Assembly (NCBI GenBank): GCA_023138835.1
Contig: JAGLOP010000015.1
Span: 1 to 54,013, forward strand
Length of the DNA stretch: 54,013 nucleotides
From: Arcobacteraceae bacterium
GTDB taxonomy: Bacteria > Campylobacterota > Campylobacteria > Campylobacterales > Arcobacteraceae
Reading direction: 5' to 3'
The notes under the pieces were generated by a model. That model searched no databases. It was not told the origin of the DNA and saw only the letters and a list, made by a program, of their open reading frames with translations. Both the position numbers and the translations under genes were made by a program. Position 1 is the stretch's first letter, and every line of letters starts with the position of its first letter. Of the stretch, positions 25,178 to 31,918 are shown in pieces.

Positions 25178-25216
25178 TTAAGTGCTAAATATTAGATAAT
25201 AATATTTAGCACTTAA
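25178..25216. repeat. Perfect 17-bp inverted repeat between ffh and rpsP
   Basis: TTAAGTGCTAAATATTA (25178-25194) and its exact reverse complement (25200-25216) are separated by a 5-nt loop gataa. On the transcribed minus strand it is followed by an A-rich, not T-rich, stretch, so it does not look like a standard terminator. It could be an RNA processing or attenuation structure that lets rpsP be expressed differently from ffh. Confidence 0.75.
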
Positions 25217-25236
25217 CACTTAGCACTCTATTTTTT

Positions 25237-26601
25237 CTATCTACCAATTCCCTGCGGCATCCCACCAGGTTGACCGCCACCCATTTGTGCCATCATCTTC
25301 TGCATATCTTTGCCGCCTTTACCGGATAACTTTTTAGCCATCTTAGAAGCATTTTTAAATTGTTTAAGAATTTTATTCACCTGAACTTCAGATAACCCGG
25401 CACCCTTTGAAAGTCTTTTTTTCCTACTTAAATTAATTAAAGTTGGTGTTTCTTTCTCTTTTGGTGTCATTGAACTAATCAAAGCTTTAATTCTTTTTAT
25501 CTCACCTGAATTTTCTAAATCCATATCTTTAAGCTGCCCGGCCATTTGTCCCATACCCGGAATCATTGAAATTAAAGATTTCATAGAACCCAATTTTTTC
25601 ATCATCTCTAATTGCTCTAAAAAGTCATTAAAATTAAATTCACCTTTTTTAATCTTTTTTGTAACTTCTTTAGCTTTTTTCTCATCAATAACCGCTGCTG
25701 CTTTTTCTGCTAATCCTTCAACATCTCCAGCACCCATAAGTCTTGACACAATTCTATCCGGAATAAATACTTCCAGATCCGGCATCTTTTCACCAACACC
25801 GATAAATCTTAGAGGAACACCAACTTGATGAGCAATTGAAATTGCTACCCCACCTTTAGTATCTCCATCATATTTAGATAAAATTACACCGTCAATTCCA
25901 ATTTTATCTTTAAATGTAGTTGCGGTTTTTGTAGCATCATGACCGGTTAAAGCATCTGCAACATAAAAAATCTCATCTGGATTAACGATATTTTTTACAT
26001 CTTCCAGTTGTCCCATAAGCTCATCATCAATTGCAAGACGACCGGCTGTATCTATTAAAAGAACATCATATTGACCGTCTATTGCTCTTTCTTGTGCTTT
26101 TTTTGCTATATTTACTGGATTTGTTTCGCTCTCATCAAAGAAAATATCTACTTCTATTTGCTGGGCAATTTGTTTAAGTTGTTCAACCGCAGCCAATCTT
26201 TGTAAATCAGCAGCAGCTACTAAAACTTTTTTATTTCTTTGTTTTAAATAATTTGCTAATTTTCCTGTAGTTGTAGTTTTACCACTACCTTGAAGACCGG
26301 TCATTAAGATTGTAGTCAATGGAGATTTATTGCTATATACAAAACCTTGGTTTCCCGTAGTTGTTAAAATATTTGTTAAAGTGTCTCTTAAAGCAATTAA
26401 GAATGATTCTTGTCCAATCCCTGTTTGCTTTGTTTTTAATTCAACAGACATTACTAGCTCTTTTGTTGTTTTATGGTGAACATCAGATTTTAATAGTTCT
26501 TTTTTTAATTGTGTAGTAGCTTTTTTTAAAGCATTAGCATCATCTTTGTACCTAATCTTGCCTACAACTGCTTTAAAAGAATTTGTTAATGTATCAAACA
26601 C
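25237..26601 (-). CDS. ffh: Signal recognition particle protein Ffh
   Basis: Ffh is the SRP GTPase that delivers membrane proteins to FtsY. The NG domain shows GLQGSGKTTTTGKLANYLKQ (G1), LLIDTAGRLAIDDELM (G3) and SKYDGDTKGG (G4). The C-terminal M domain is rich in Met (MIPGMGQMAGQLKDM; MQKMMAQMGGGQPGGMPQGI). I place the start at a GTG (26601), which gives the usual MFDTLTNSF-type N-terminus and has GGAG upstream; an ATG at 26616 would add five atypical residues. The product is 454 residues, normal for Ffh. Confidence 0.96.
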   Translation of the reverse strand: MFDTLTNSFKAVVGKIRYKDDANALKKATTQLKKELLKSDVHHKTTKELVMSVELKTKQTGIGQESFLIALRDTLTNILTTTGNQGFVYSNKSPLTTILMTGLQGSGKTTTTGKLANYLKQRNKKVLVAAADLQRLAAVEQLKQIAQQIEVDIFFDESETNPVNIAKKAQERAIDGQYDVLLIDTAGRLAIDDELMGQLEDVKNIVNPDEIFYVADALTGHDATKTATTFKDKIGIDGVILSKYDGDTKGGVAISIAHQVGVPLRFIGVGEKMPDLEVFIPDRIVSRLMGAGDVEGLAEKAAAVIDEKKAKEVTKKIKKGEFNFNDFLEQLEMMKKLGSMKSLISMIPGMGQMAGQLKDMDLENSGEIKRIKALISSMTPKEKETPTLINLSRKKRLSKGAGLSEVQVNKILKQFKNASKMAKKLSGKGGKDMQKMMAQMGGGQPGGMPQGIGR

Positions 26602-26630
26602 TTTACATATCTCCATTTTTTAAGTTGTGG

Positions 26631-26636
26631 ATTATA
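26631..26636 (-). promoter_or_regulatory. Putative -10 box of ffh
   Basis: Minus strand TACTCTATAATCC places a TATAAT hexamer about 30 nt upstream of the ffh start. No clear -35 is seen. It lies between the upstream ATPase cassette and ffh, so ffh need not depend on readthrough from the cassette. Confidence 0.45.
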
Positions 26637-26726
26637 GAGTAACTTAGTTTAAGTATAGCTTAATGCAAAAAAGAAAGAATCCTTGTTTTAAAGGAAACTA
26701 GCCTTTTTAATATGTATAAATTAATG

Positions 26727-26740
26727 TTTATTTAAGTTTA
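26727..26740. repeat. Left copy of 14-bp direct repeat bracketing an ATPase gene
   Basis: TTTATTTAAGTTTA here is repeated exactly at 27954-27967. Together they bracket the ATPase gene 26760-27863. Confidence 0.7.
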
Positions 26741-26759
26741 AAACTCATTGAAGTAATAA

Positions 26760-27863
26760 TTATAATCTTTTACACCACAATTCAAATAATCTATTATCAA
26801 ATATATATTCTTTTGCTTTTTGTTCTATTAAGTTTTCTTCTTGGTTTAGTTTGTTAAGTGCACTTTGAAGTGTAGGTTTTGTTATATCATACTTTTCTAA
26901 TATTTTTTTAGAATATATATTTTTTGTTTGTGATAAAATCTTTAAAGCTGTTTTTTTAGAATTTGACAGCATATCAAAGATAAGTCTAAATGATGATGCT
27001 TTTTCATCTATTATCTCATTTACTATTTTTTTAATATCATTAATTGTTAAGTTTTTAATATTTTCTTTATAAATATGAAATAAAACTTCTTGAATAAGTT
27101 TAGATTCGCAATTACATGTTTGATAAATATAAGAAAATACTTCTTGTGAAATACTATATTTTAATTTTTTATTTGCAAATTCAAAAAAGTCACTTTCATC
27201 TATTGGAGTTAATTCTTTGAAAGTTGCCATTTGATAAAGTGGTGCATTTATATTTGAAAAAAGCCCTGTCAAAAGATGCTTTTTAGAACCACTAAAAATA
27301 TATGAGATATTTTTATGTGATTGAATATGTTTTCTTATAATCGCATCTATTTTCTTATCTTTTATATTTGTGATTTGCTGAAACTCATCAAAGATCACTA
27401 TAGCTTTTTTATTTGAATTTTCGATATATTTATTTAATGATATAAAATAATCATCAATAGCTTCATCAAATTCACTTGTAATAATTTTTGGATTAAAAGA
27501 TAAAGAGCCGTCATCATTATTTATATCTATACTAAAAGATATATTTTTAAATATTTTTACAAGTTCTGATATACCTGAATTTATCGTAAAAGGTAAAGCA
27601 TTTGCTGTTTGTTTTGCTGTAAGTCTAAGAAAATCTATTTTTGAAGATATTTCAAATAAATCTATATAAATACAGATAAAACTATCATCTAATTGATTTT
27701 GTATCAACTCTTGCAATAAAGATGATTTTCCCATCCGTCTTTTAGAAAAAAGTACTAAATTATTGGAATATGAAACTAATTCTTTTAAATAATTTAAGTC
27801 ATCTTTTCTACCACAAAATAATTCCCCTGTAGCAAATCCTTCATATATAAATGGATTATTCAT
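26760..27863 (-). CDS. AAA ATPase (archaeal-type ATPase_2 family), accessory
   Basis: A 367-residue predicted ATPase. It begins with the lead-in FIYEGFATGELFCGRKDDLN usual in this family, then Walker A LFSKRRMGKSS (residues about 38-48; R-R-x-G-K-S form) and Walker B AIVIFDEFQQI near residue 155. It ends in a winged-helix-like region (KKILEKYDITKPTLQSALNK). Such stand-alone ATPases often occur in accessory DNA and sometimes beside defence genes; substrate unknown. It has its own promoter region (27864-27953) and is flanked by 14-bp direct repeats, so it looks like a recently inserted cassette between rluA-type and ffh genes. Confidence 0.8.
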   Translation of the reverse strand: MNNPFIYEGFATGELFCGRKDDLNYLKELVSYSNNLVLFSKRRMGKSSLLQELIQNQLDDSFICIYIDLFEISSKIDFLRLTAKQTANALPFTINSGISELVKIFKNISFSIDINNDDGSLSFNPKIITSEFDEAIDDYFISLNKYIENSNKKAIVIFDEFQQITNIKDKKIDAIIRKHIQSHKNISYIFSGSKKHLLTGLFSNINAPLYQMATFKELTPIDESDFFEFANKKLKYSISQEVFSYIYQTCNCESKLIQEVLFHIYKENIKNLTINDIKKIVNEIIDEKASSFRLIFDMLSNSKKTALKILSQTKNIYSKKILEKYDITKPTLQSALNKLNQEENLIEQKAKEYIFDNRLFELWCKRL

Positions 27864-27953
27864 ATTTTACTCTCCTATATTTTATAATAGTATTGTAACT
27901 TGTAATTATTAAAAACAATATTAAAAAGTATTGCTTTTAGTATAAACTAGATA

Positions 27954-27967
27954 TTTATTTAAGTTTA
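27954..27967. repeat. Right copy of 14-bp direct repeat, overlapping a gene 3' end
   Basis: TTTATTTAAGTTTA, identical to 26727-26740. This copy includes the stop codon of the RluA-family gene (27965-27967), as expected when an element targets a gene 3' end and restores it. Confidence 0.7.
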
Positions 27968-28705
27968 GAAACCAAAATAATAAAATTCTCTAGGCTCTTT
28001 AGCTTGAAACTCATAATGAAAAATTCTAGTAACTTTAGAATGTAACATCATTCTGCTTACTTGACTTACAGGTTTACCATATTGCATATCTCCAATTATA
28101 GGATACCCGGCAAACTGACAATGTACTCTAATTTGATGAGTTCTTCCATTTTCAATTACAATTTTTACTTTACTTTTATTACCCTCAACCTGATATGGAT
28201 AAATAGTTGTTTTAGCAGGTTTTCCCTTTTCACTGTCTACCTTGCTTCGTGCAGTTCTACCCTTTATAGTTAGAATTGGTTGATTGATTTCAAGTTCCTC
28301 TATAAACTTACCATCTACAATTGCAACATACTCTTTATAAACTCTATTTTGAGCAAATTCTTTTATAGCTTTTTTTCTAAATTCTTCATTTTTAGCAAAC
28401 ATCATCACACCGCTTGTCTCTTTGTCAAGTCTGTTTAATAAAATACAATGGGGAAAATAATCAGCTACTTCATAAGCATTTAAAAATGCCGGTTTATCAA
28501 CCACTAAAATATCATCATCTTGAAATATAATCTTTGCCTGTTCTATCTCTTTTATTTTAAATACAGTTGATTCTTTCATCAAGCCCCTTGCAACTACAAG
28601 CTTTTGACCATTTACAGTTACGACACCTTTATCAATTAACTCTTTTGCTTTTTTATTTGATATATATTCTTGTTGTGCTAATAATTTATATGCTTTTTCT
28701 GCCAT
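27965..28705 (-). CDS. RluA-family 23S rRNA pseudouridine synthase
   Basis: A 246-residue enzyme converting uridine to pseudouridine in RNA, probably rRNA. It has an N-terminal S4-type region (ISNKKAKELIDKGVVTVNGQ), the catalytic motif HCILLNRLDKETSGVMMFAK with the active-site Asp in RLDKETSG, and the late motif NGRTHQIRVHCQFAGYPIIG. I cannot tell RluC from RluD-like specificity. It starts 1 nt after the waaA stop region, so it is coupled to waaA. Confidence 0.9.
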   Translation of the reverse strand: MAEKAYKLLAQQEYISNKKAKELIDKGVVTVNGQKLVVARGLMKESTVFKIKEIEQAKIIFQDDDILVVDKPAFLNAYEVADYFPHCILLNRLDKETSGVMMFAKNEEFRKKAIKEFAQNRVYKEYVAIVDGKFIEELEINQPILTIKGRTARSKVDSEKGKPAKTTIYPYQVEGNKSKVKIVIENGRTHQIRVHCQFAGYPIIGDMQYGKPVSQVSRMMLHSKVTRIFHYEFQAKEPREFYYFGF

Positions 28706-28706
28706 T

Positions 28707-29861
28707 TTAATTTCCTTTAATTTCTTCTATCTCTTTTATAATTGGATTAATATCTCCAACTTGTCCTAAACTTGTTTTCTTTAAATTTGCTATATTATTC
28801 ATTATTGTATCTAATTTGTCATTATCAACTAAATTATAATCATTTACACAATCAAAAAGTGCTTTTTGATTAAAAATAGTTTTACCGCTTATTAACTTAC
28901 ATCCAAAAAATGCAGGTTCAATTGGATTATGTCCACCAGCCGTATCAATAAATCCACCACCTAAAATAACCACATCACTAATAGCATAAATATTATTTAG
29001 TTCGCCCATAACATCTACTAAAACAACATCACTTGCAAAATCATTTTGCAGCGAATATCTATGAAAAGTTGTATCACTGTTTTGAAACTTTGTTTGAATC
29101 AAAGAATAAACCTCATTAAATCTTTCAGGATGTCTTGGCACTATTACTAATTTACCTTGACTTTTATCCCACGCATCTAAGATTAATACCTCTTCTGTAG
29201 TATGTGTACTTCCTGCTGTGATTAGAATCCCGTCAGGTTTTTCTAATTTTTTAGTTACTTTAGGTAAGGTTGCTAATTTAATATTACCTATTACTTCAAT
29301 ATTTTTTGCACCTAACTGCTCCAATCTTTCTTTATCCAGTTGACTTTGTGCAAAGATTTTATCTACATATTTAAAAAGCTGTTTATAAAAAAACCCATAC
29401 TTTTTATATGTTTCATACGATTTATCATTTATTCGAGCATTTATTAAAATTGTTTTAGCACCTCTTCTTGATGCAACTTGAAATAACATATACCAAAGCT
29501 CTGCTTCCATAACCACTAAAGCTTTTTGTTTTACTATCCAAAATGGCAGAAAAATCTCAAAAGGCAAATATCTTACATTTACCCCCATTTTCAAACCCTG
29601 CTCATATCCGGTATTTGTAATAACTGATAAATTAATATTATCTTTATCTAATTTCTCAAAAATAGGTTTTAATGCACTGGTTTCTCCCATGGAACACGCA
29701 TGGAACCAAATACCATCTTCTTTAAATTTTGGATTATTTTTTAAAAAAAATTTTGAGGGAATCGCTTCTTTATATTTTTTATTACGAGATTTTAAAAGTA
29801 AATATGGAATTGCTAAGATATATATCATTAAAGCAAGTAAGTAGTAAATATATTTAAACAT
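28707..29861 (-). CDS. waaA: 3-deoxy-D-manno-octulosonic-acid transferase (WaaA/KdtA)
   Basis: WaaA adds Kdo to lipid A in the inner membrane. The protein has an N-terminal membrane anchor (YIYYLLALMIYILAIPYLLL), the GT30 motif GIWFHACSMGETSALKPIFE, AELWYMLFQVASRRGAKTIL, and in the second half GGGFIDTAGGHNPIEPAFFG. I use the ATG at 29861 (MFKYIYYLL); an upstream ATG would translate part of a palindromic repeat (MGTRAIR). The product is 384 residues, ordinary for the family. It lies between flgZ and the RluA-type gene. Confidence 0.93.
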   Translation of the reverse strand: MFKYIYYLLALMIYILAIPYLLLKSRNKKYKEAIPSKFFLKNNPKFKEDGIWFHACSMGETSALKPIFEKLDKDNINLSVITNTGYEQGLKMGVNVRYLPFEIFLPFWIVKQKALVVMEAELWYMLFQVASRRGAKTILINARINDKSYETYKKYGFFYKQLFKYVDKIFAQSQLDKERLEQLGAKNIEVIGNIKLATLPKVTKKLEKPDGILITAGSTHTTEEVLILDAWDKSQGKLVIVPRHPERFNEVYSLIQTKFQNSDTTFHRYSLQNDFASDVVLVDVMGELNNIYAISDVVILGGGFIDTAGGHNPIEPAFFGCKLISGKTIFNQKALFDCVNDYNLVDNDKLDTIMNNIANLKKTSLGQVGDINPIIKEIEEIKGN

Positions 29862-29874
29862 TCTTATCGCTCTT

Positions 29875-29898
29875 GTTCCCACTCTCCTGAGTGGGAAC
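29875..29898. repeat. REP-like palindrome between flgZ and waaA
   Basis: GTTCCCACTC (29875-29884) and its reverse complement GAGTGGGAAC (29889-29898) with loop tcct form a perfect 10-bp stem, unusually GC-rich for this window. Palindromes of the form CGTTCCCAC...GTGGGAACG recur across many bacterial genomes as REP-like elements. It sits in the gap just before waaA and could be a mobile repeat or terminator. Confidence 0.6.
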
Positions 29899-29911
29899 GA
29901 GTCCTATATGA

Positions 29912-30628
29912 TTAAGCTTCTGCTGAATCGTCTTTGTAAATAATACGACCACAATGCGGACAAGTTTTAATATCATCAGAAGTGATAAATTCATAATAAA
30001 TTCTATCTGTAATTTTCATATGACATCCATAACAAGCTTGTTTTCTAACAGGTACTACTGCTGTTTCTTTAGCCCATCTTCTAATTTTTTCATAAAATGT
30101 TAAAACCTTTTTATCAACTTTTTCAAATAATTGAGTTCTATGCTTAGAAACATCTGCACGAGCAACTTCTAACTCTTCAATAACCTTTCCAACACTTTCT
30201 TGAATCTCTTTTACTGATTCTTCCTCTTCAACTAATTTTTCTTTTAATTCTTTTAGTTCTTCTTCTTTTGCAACTGTTAAATCGTCAAGTCTTACAATTT
30301 CATCATTTGCGAAACTAACCTGCTCTTTAGCGATCTCTTCTTCAAGTTGAAGTGCTTTTACTTCTCTCTCAGTTTTTACAACTTTACCTTTTTCTAAAAT
30401 CTCTGCAAGTTTACCAGCTAATTCTTTTAAATGAATATCATTTTTAATTCGTTTATTTTTATTATCATCAATAACTTTATACAGATCTTCTATTTGTGAA
30501 TTTAATGTATCCGCTGTTTTTAAAAATACTTCTAATTTTGCATTTTCATTAGCAATTTTTGGCTCAAATTCTGTAATAGCTACATCATATTTTGATAGTT
30601 GTACAAGTTGTTCTAAATCTTTATTCAA
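29912..30628 (-). CDS. flgZ: Coiled-coil C4 zinc-ribbon protein, FlgZ/HP0958-like
   Basis: A 238-residue protein with a long antiparallel coiled coil (residues about 10-180) and a C-terminal zinc ribbon with two Cys pairs (QACYGCHMKI and KTCPHCGRIIY). In Helicobacter the homologous HP0958 binds RpoN and flaA mRNA and is needed for flagella; other species carry it with more general roles. The start is TTG at 30628 with AAGGA upstream. The nif3-derived fragment ends 23 nt upstream, suggesting the ancestral order nif3-flgZ. The coiled-coil and ribbon are certain; the flagellar role is inferred. Confidence 0.85.
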   Translation of the reverse strand: MNKDLEQLVQLSKYDVAITEFEPKIANENAKLEVFLKTADTLNSQIEDLYKVIDDNKNKRIKNDIHLKELAGKLAEILEKGKVVKTEREVKALQLEEEIAKEQVSFANDEIVRLDDLTVAKEEELKELKEKLVEEEESVKEIQESVGKVIEELEVARADVSKHRTQLFEKVDKKVLTFYEKIRRWAKETAVVPVRKQACYGCHMKITDRIYYEFITSDDIKTCPHCGRIIYKDDSAEA

Positions 30629-30651
30629 TTCTTTTTCCTTTTTATCTTAAT

Positions 30652-30855
30652 CTATTTATAATCAAATGGATTTTGTGAAGCAGTTATTATAGCTTTTATT
30701 TCATTTTTTAGCAAATATTTTTCAATAAGTCCCATAACTAAAGGGCTGAAGTGCTGTTCACTTTCATAGTGTCCAATGTCAATTAATCCAATATTTCTAC
30801 TTTGAGCTTCCGTAGCATCATGATATTTGAAGAAGTTTAGTTGAGTAACTATCAA
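30652..30855 (-). pseudogene. Fragment of nif3-like gene (C-terminal 59 residues only)
   Basis: The open reading frame encodes 67 residues; the last 59, from FKYHDATEAQSRNIGLIDIG to ASQNPFDYK, match the C-terminus of the intact Nif3 protein at 50521-51255 at 48 of 59 positions. The first 8 residues (MIVTQLNF) are unrelated, and nucleotide similarity stops near 30822. It is therefore a diverged duplicate of the 3' end, not a whole gene. Its stop lies 23 nt before flgZ, as expected for the original nif3-flgZ junction. Confidence 0.9.
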
Positions 30856-30918
30856 AATTAGGCTTAATGAAAGAAATAATTGAACAAATATTAACTGTAT
30901 GTAATAACTAACTTAATC

Positions 30919-30934
30919 AATACACTTCTTTTCT
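30919..30934. repeat. Left copy of 16-bp direct repeat
   Basis: AATACACTTCTTTTCT here recurs exactly at 31217-31232. The two copies bracket the truncated AAA_14 ATPase remnant, and the right copy encodes the end of the toxin-like tail (KEVY). Confidence 0.6.
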
Positions 30935-31027
30935 TAGATTATTATGCAACTGTAAAACTTGAAGTTAGTTTAAGTATATATTTATATTAATATAAGGATT
31001 ATAATCCTAAATATTTAAGGATTATAA

Positions 31028-31192
31028 ATGAAATATATAAATAGAGCAATTATGAATGATTTGCAAGATTATTTAAAATATTTTCCAGTACTACTTATAA
31101 GTGGAGCGAGACAGATTGGTAAATCTACTTTAGCTCTTCATTTAAAAATTGATGATAAAATGTATGCTATACCATTAGGATTTCTAGCATAA
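31028..31192 (+). pseudogene. Internally deleted AAA_14/DUF4143-type ATPase remnant
   Basis: A 54-codon frame on the plus strand. It begins KYINRAIMNDLQDYLKYFPV with a P-loop SGARQIGKSTLALHL (Walker A, residues about 25-39), the standard start of AAA_14/DUF4143 ATPases, which normally exceed 370 residues. It then jumps to DKMYAIPLGFLA, resembling the C-terminal end of the same family (IYAIP-type). The central and DUF4143 parts are gone. An internal deletion is the simplest reading. Confidence 0.7.
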
Positions 31193-31214
31193 TTTTTAAA
31201 AAAGACTTATAATA

Positions 31215-31301
31215 TTAATACACTTCTTTTCTATGTGCTACTCTAATAACTGTAACTAATAAAATATCATTTTCTTTAAAATATTCACTCCCTAATGATA
31301 T
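31215..31301 (-). pseudogene. RelE/ParE-type toxin C-terminal remnant
   Basis: Minus strand frame ISLGSEYFKENDILLVTVIR then VAHRKEVY and stop. The ending V-RVAHRK--Y is typical of RelE/ParE toxin C-termini (hydrophobic strand plus His-Arg). There is no start codon; the frame runs into the ORF6N gene 3' end. Too short to be functional. Confidence 0.5.
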
Positions 31302-31306
31302 TATAA

Positions 31307-31909
31307 TTATTTTTTCTTGTTCACAATAGTTCTGCTCACTTGGATAAAACCTAAGTTTAATTTAAATTCATCTTTAATTTCTTGAACTGCACCTTCTAAA
31401 ACTCCTTCTTCAATTATATCTGCATCAATTACTTCATTAAGAAGTTTATTTGATTGTGTTAATAAGGTATTTTGTTTATTTTTATCAGTTAAAACAACAG
31501 CTTTTGAAATATTTCTCGAAACCTCTCTTATTTTTGCAAAAGTTTCAATAATGTGAAAGTGTATCTCTTTTGCTTTAGTGCTTTTAGTAAGAATTGTAGC
31601 CAACATATATAAGCCTTTTTCTGTATACGCATAAGGTATGTGCCTTACCCCTCCATGTTGTTTTAAACTTGAAATGTTTTCTATGCATTTCAAGTTTTCC
31701 CATTGCGTTTTTGTTAATTGAAACCTATAATCTTCTGGAAATAAATGAATGTATTTATTAACTATTCTATTTAAATGTCCAACATCAACTTCATATAATT
31801 CAGCAACATCTTTTGCCAATAAAACTAACTGATTGTCAATTTCTATTAATTTACTTTCAAATATGGTGTCATCTGAAATGACACCATCTCTTCGACTTTT
31901 TATTGTCAT
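31307..31909 (-). CDS. ORF6N-domain phage-type regulatory protein
   Basis: A 200-residue protein with the ORF6N DNA-binding domain seen in phage antirepressors: LLAKDVAELYEVDVGHLNRI (residues about 30-49), FPEDYRFQLTKTQWENLK, and YAYTEKGLYMLATILTKSTK, then a helical C-terminus. It starts 9 nt after the stop of the giant adhesin-like gene on the same strand, so it may be cotranscribed with it. A 10-bp inverted repeat (31863-31887) lies in its own 5' coding end. A role controlling neighbouring genes is inferred; it also shows phage-related DNA in this insertion. Confidence 0.85.
   Translation of the reverse strand: MTIKSRRDGVISDDTIFESKLIEIDNQLVLLAKDVAELYEVDVGHLNRIVNKYIHLFPEDYRFQLTKTQWENLKCIENISSLKQHGGVRHIPYAYTEKGLYMLATILTKSTKAKEIHFHIIETFAKIREVSRNISKAVVLTDKNKQNTLLTQSNKLLNEVIDADIIEEGVLEGAVQEIKDEFKLNLGFIQVSRTIVNKKK
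31863..31887. repeat. Perfect 10-bp inverted repeat in the ORF6N 5' end
   Basis: ATGGTGTCAT (31863-31872) and ATGACACCAT (31878-31887) with loop ctgaa. The position close to the regulator's start could make it an operator or an mRNA hairpin that lowers translation after the giant gene. Confidence 0.5.
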
Positions 31910-31918
31910 TGATTTATC

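Larger units (their letters stand above)
30856..31306. other. Gene-poor junction with gene remnants
   Basis: This 450-bp stretch contains no intact gene. It holds an internally deleted ATPase remnant (31028-31192), a toxin-like tail (31215-31301), and two copies of a 16-bp direct repeat. It also contains GGATTATAATCC at about 31007-31018. It looks like the left boundary of the inserted region. Confidence 0.7.

Noticed and set aside
26644..30978. 14-bp match TTAGTTTAAGTATA at 26644 and 30965
   Set aside because: Low complexity, AT-rich, not bracketing a coherent unit; probably chance.
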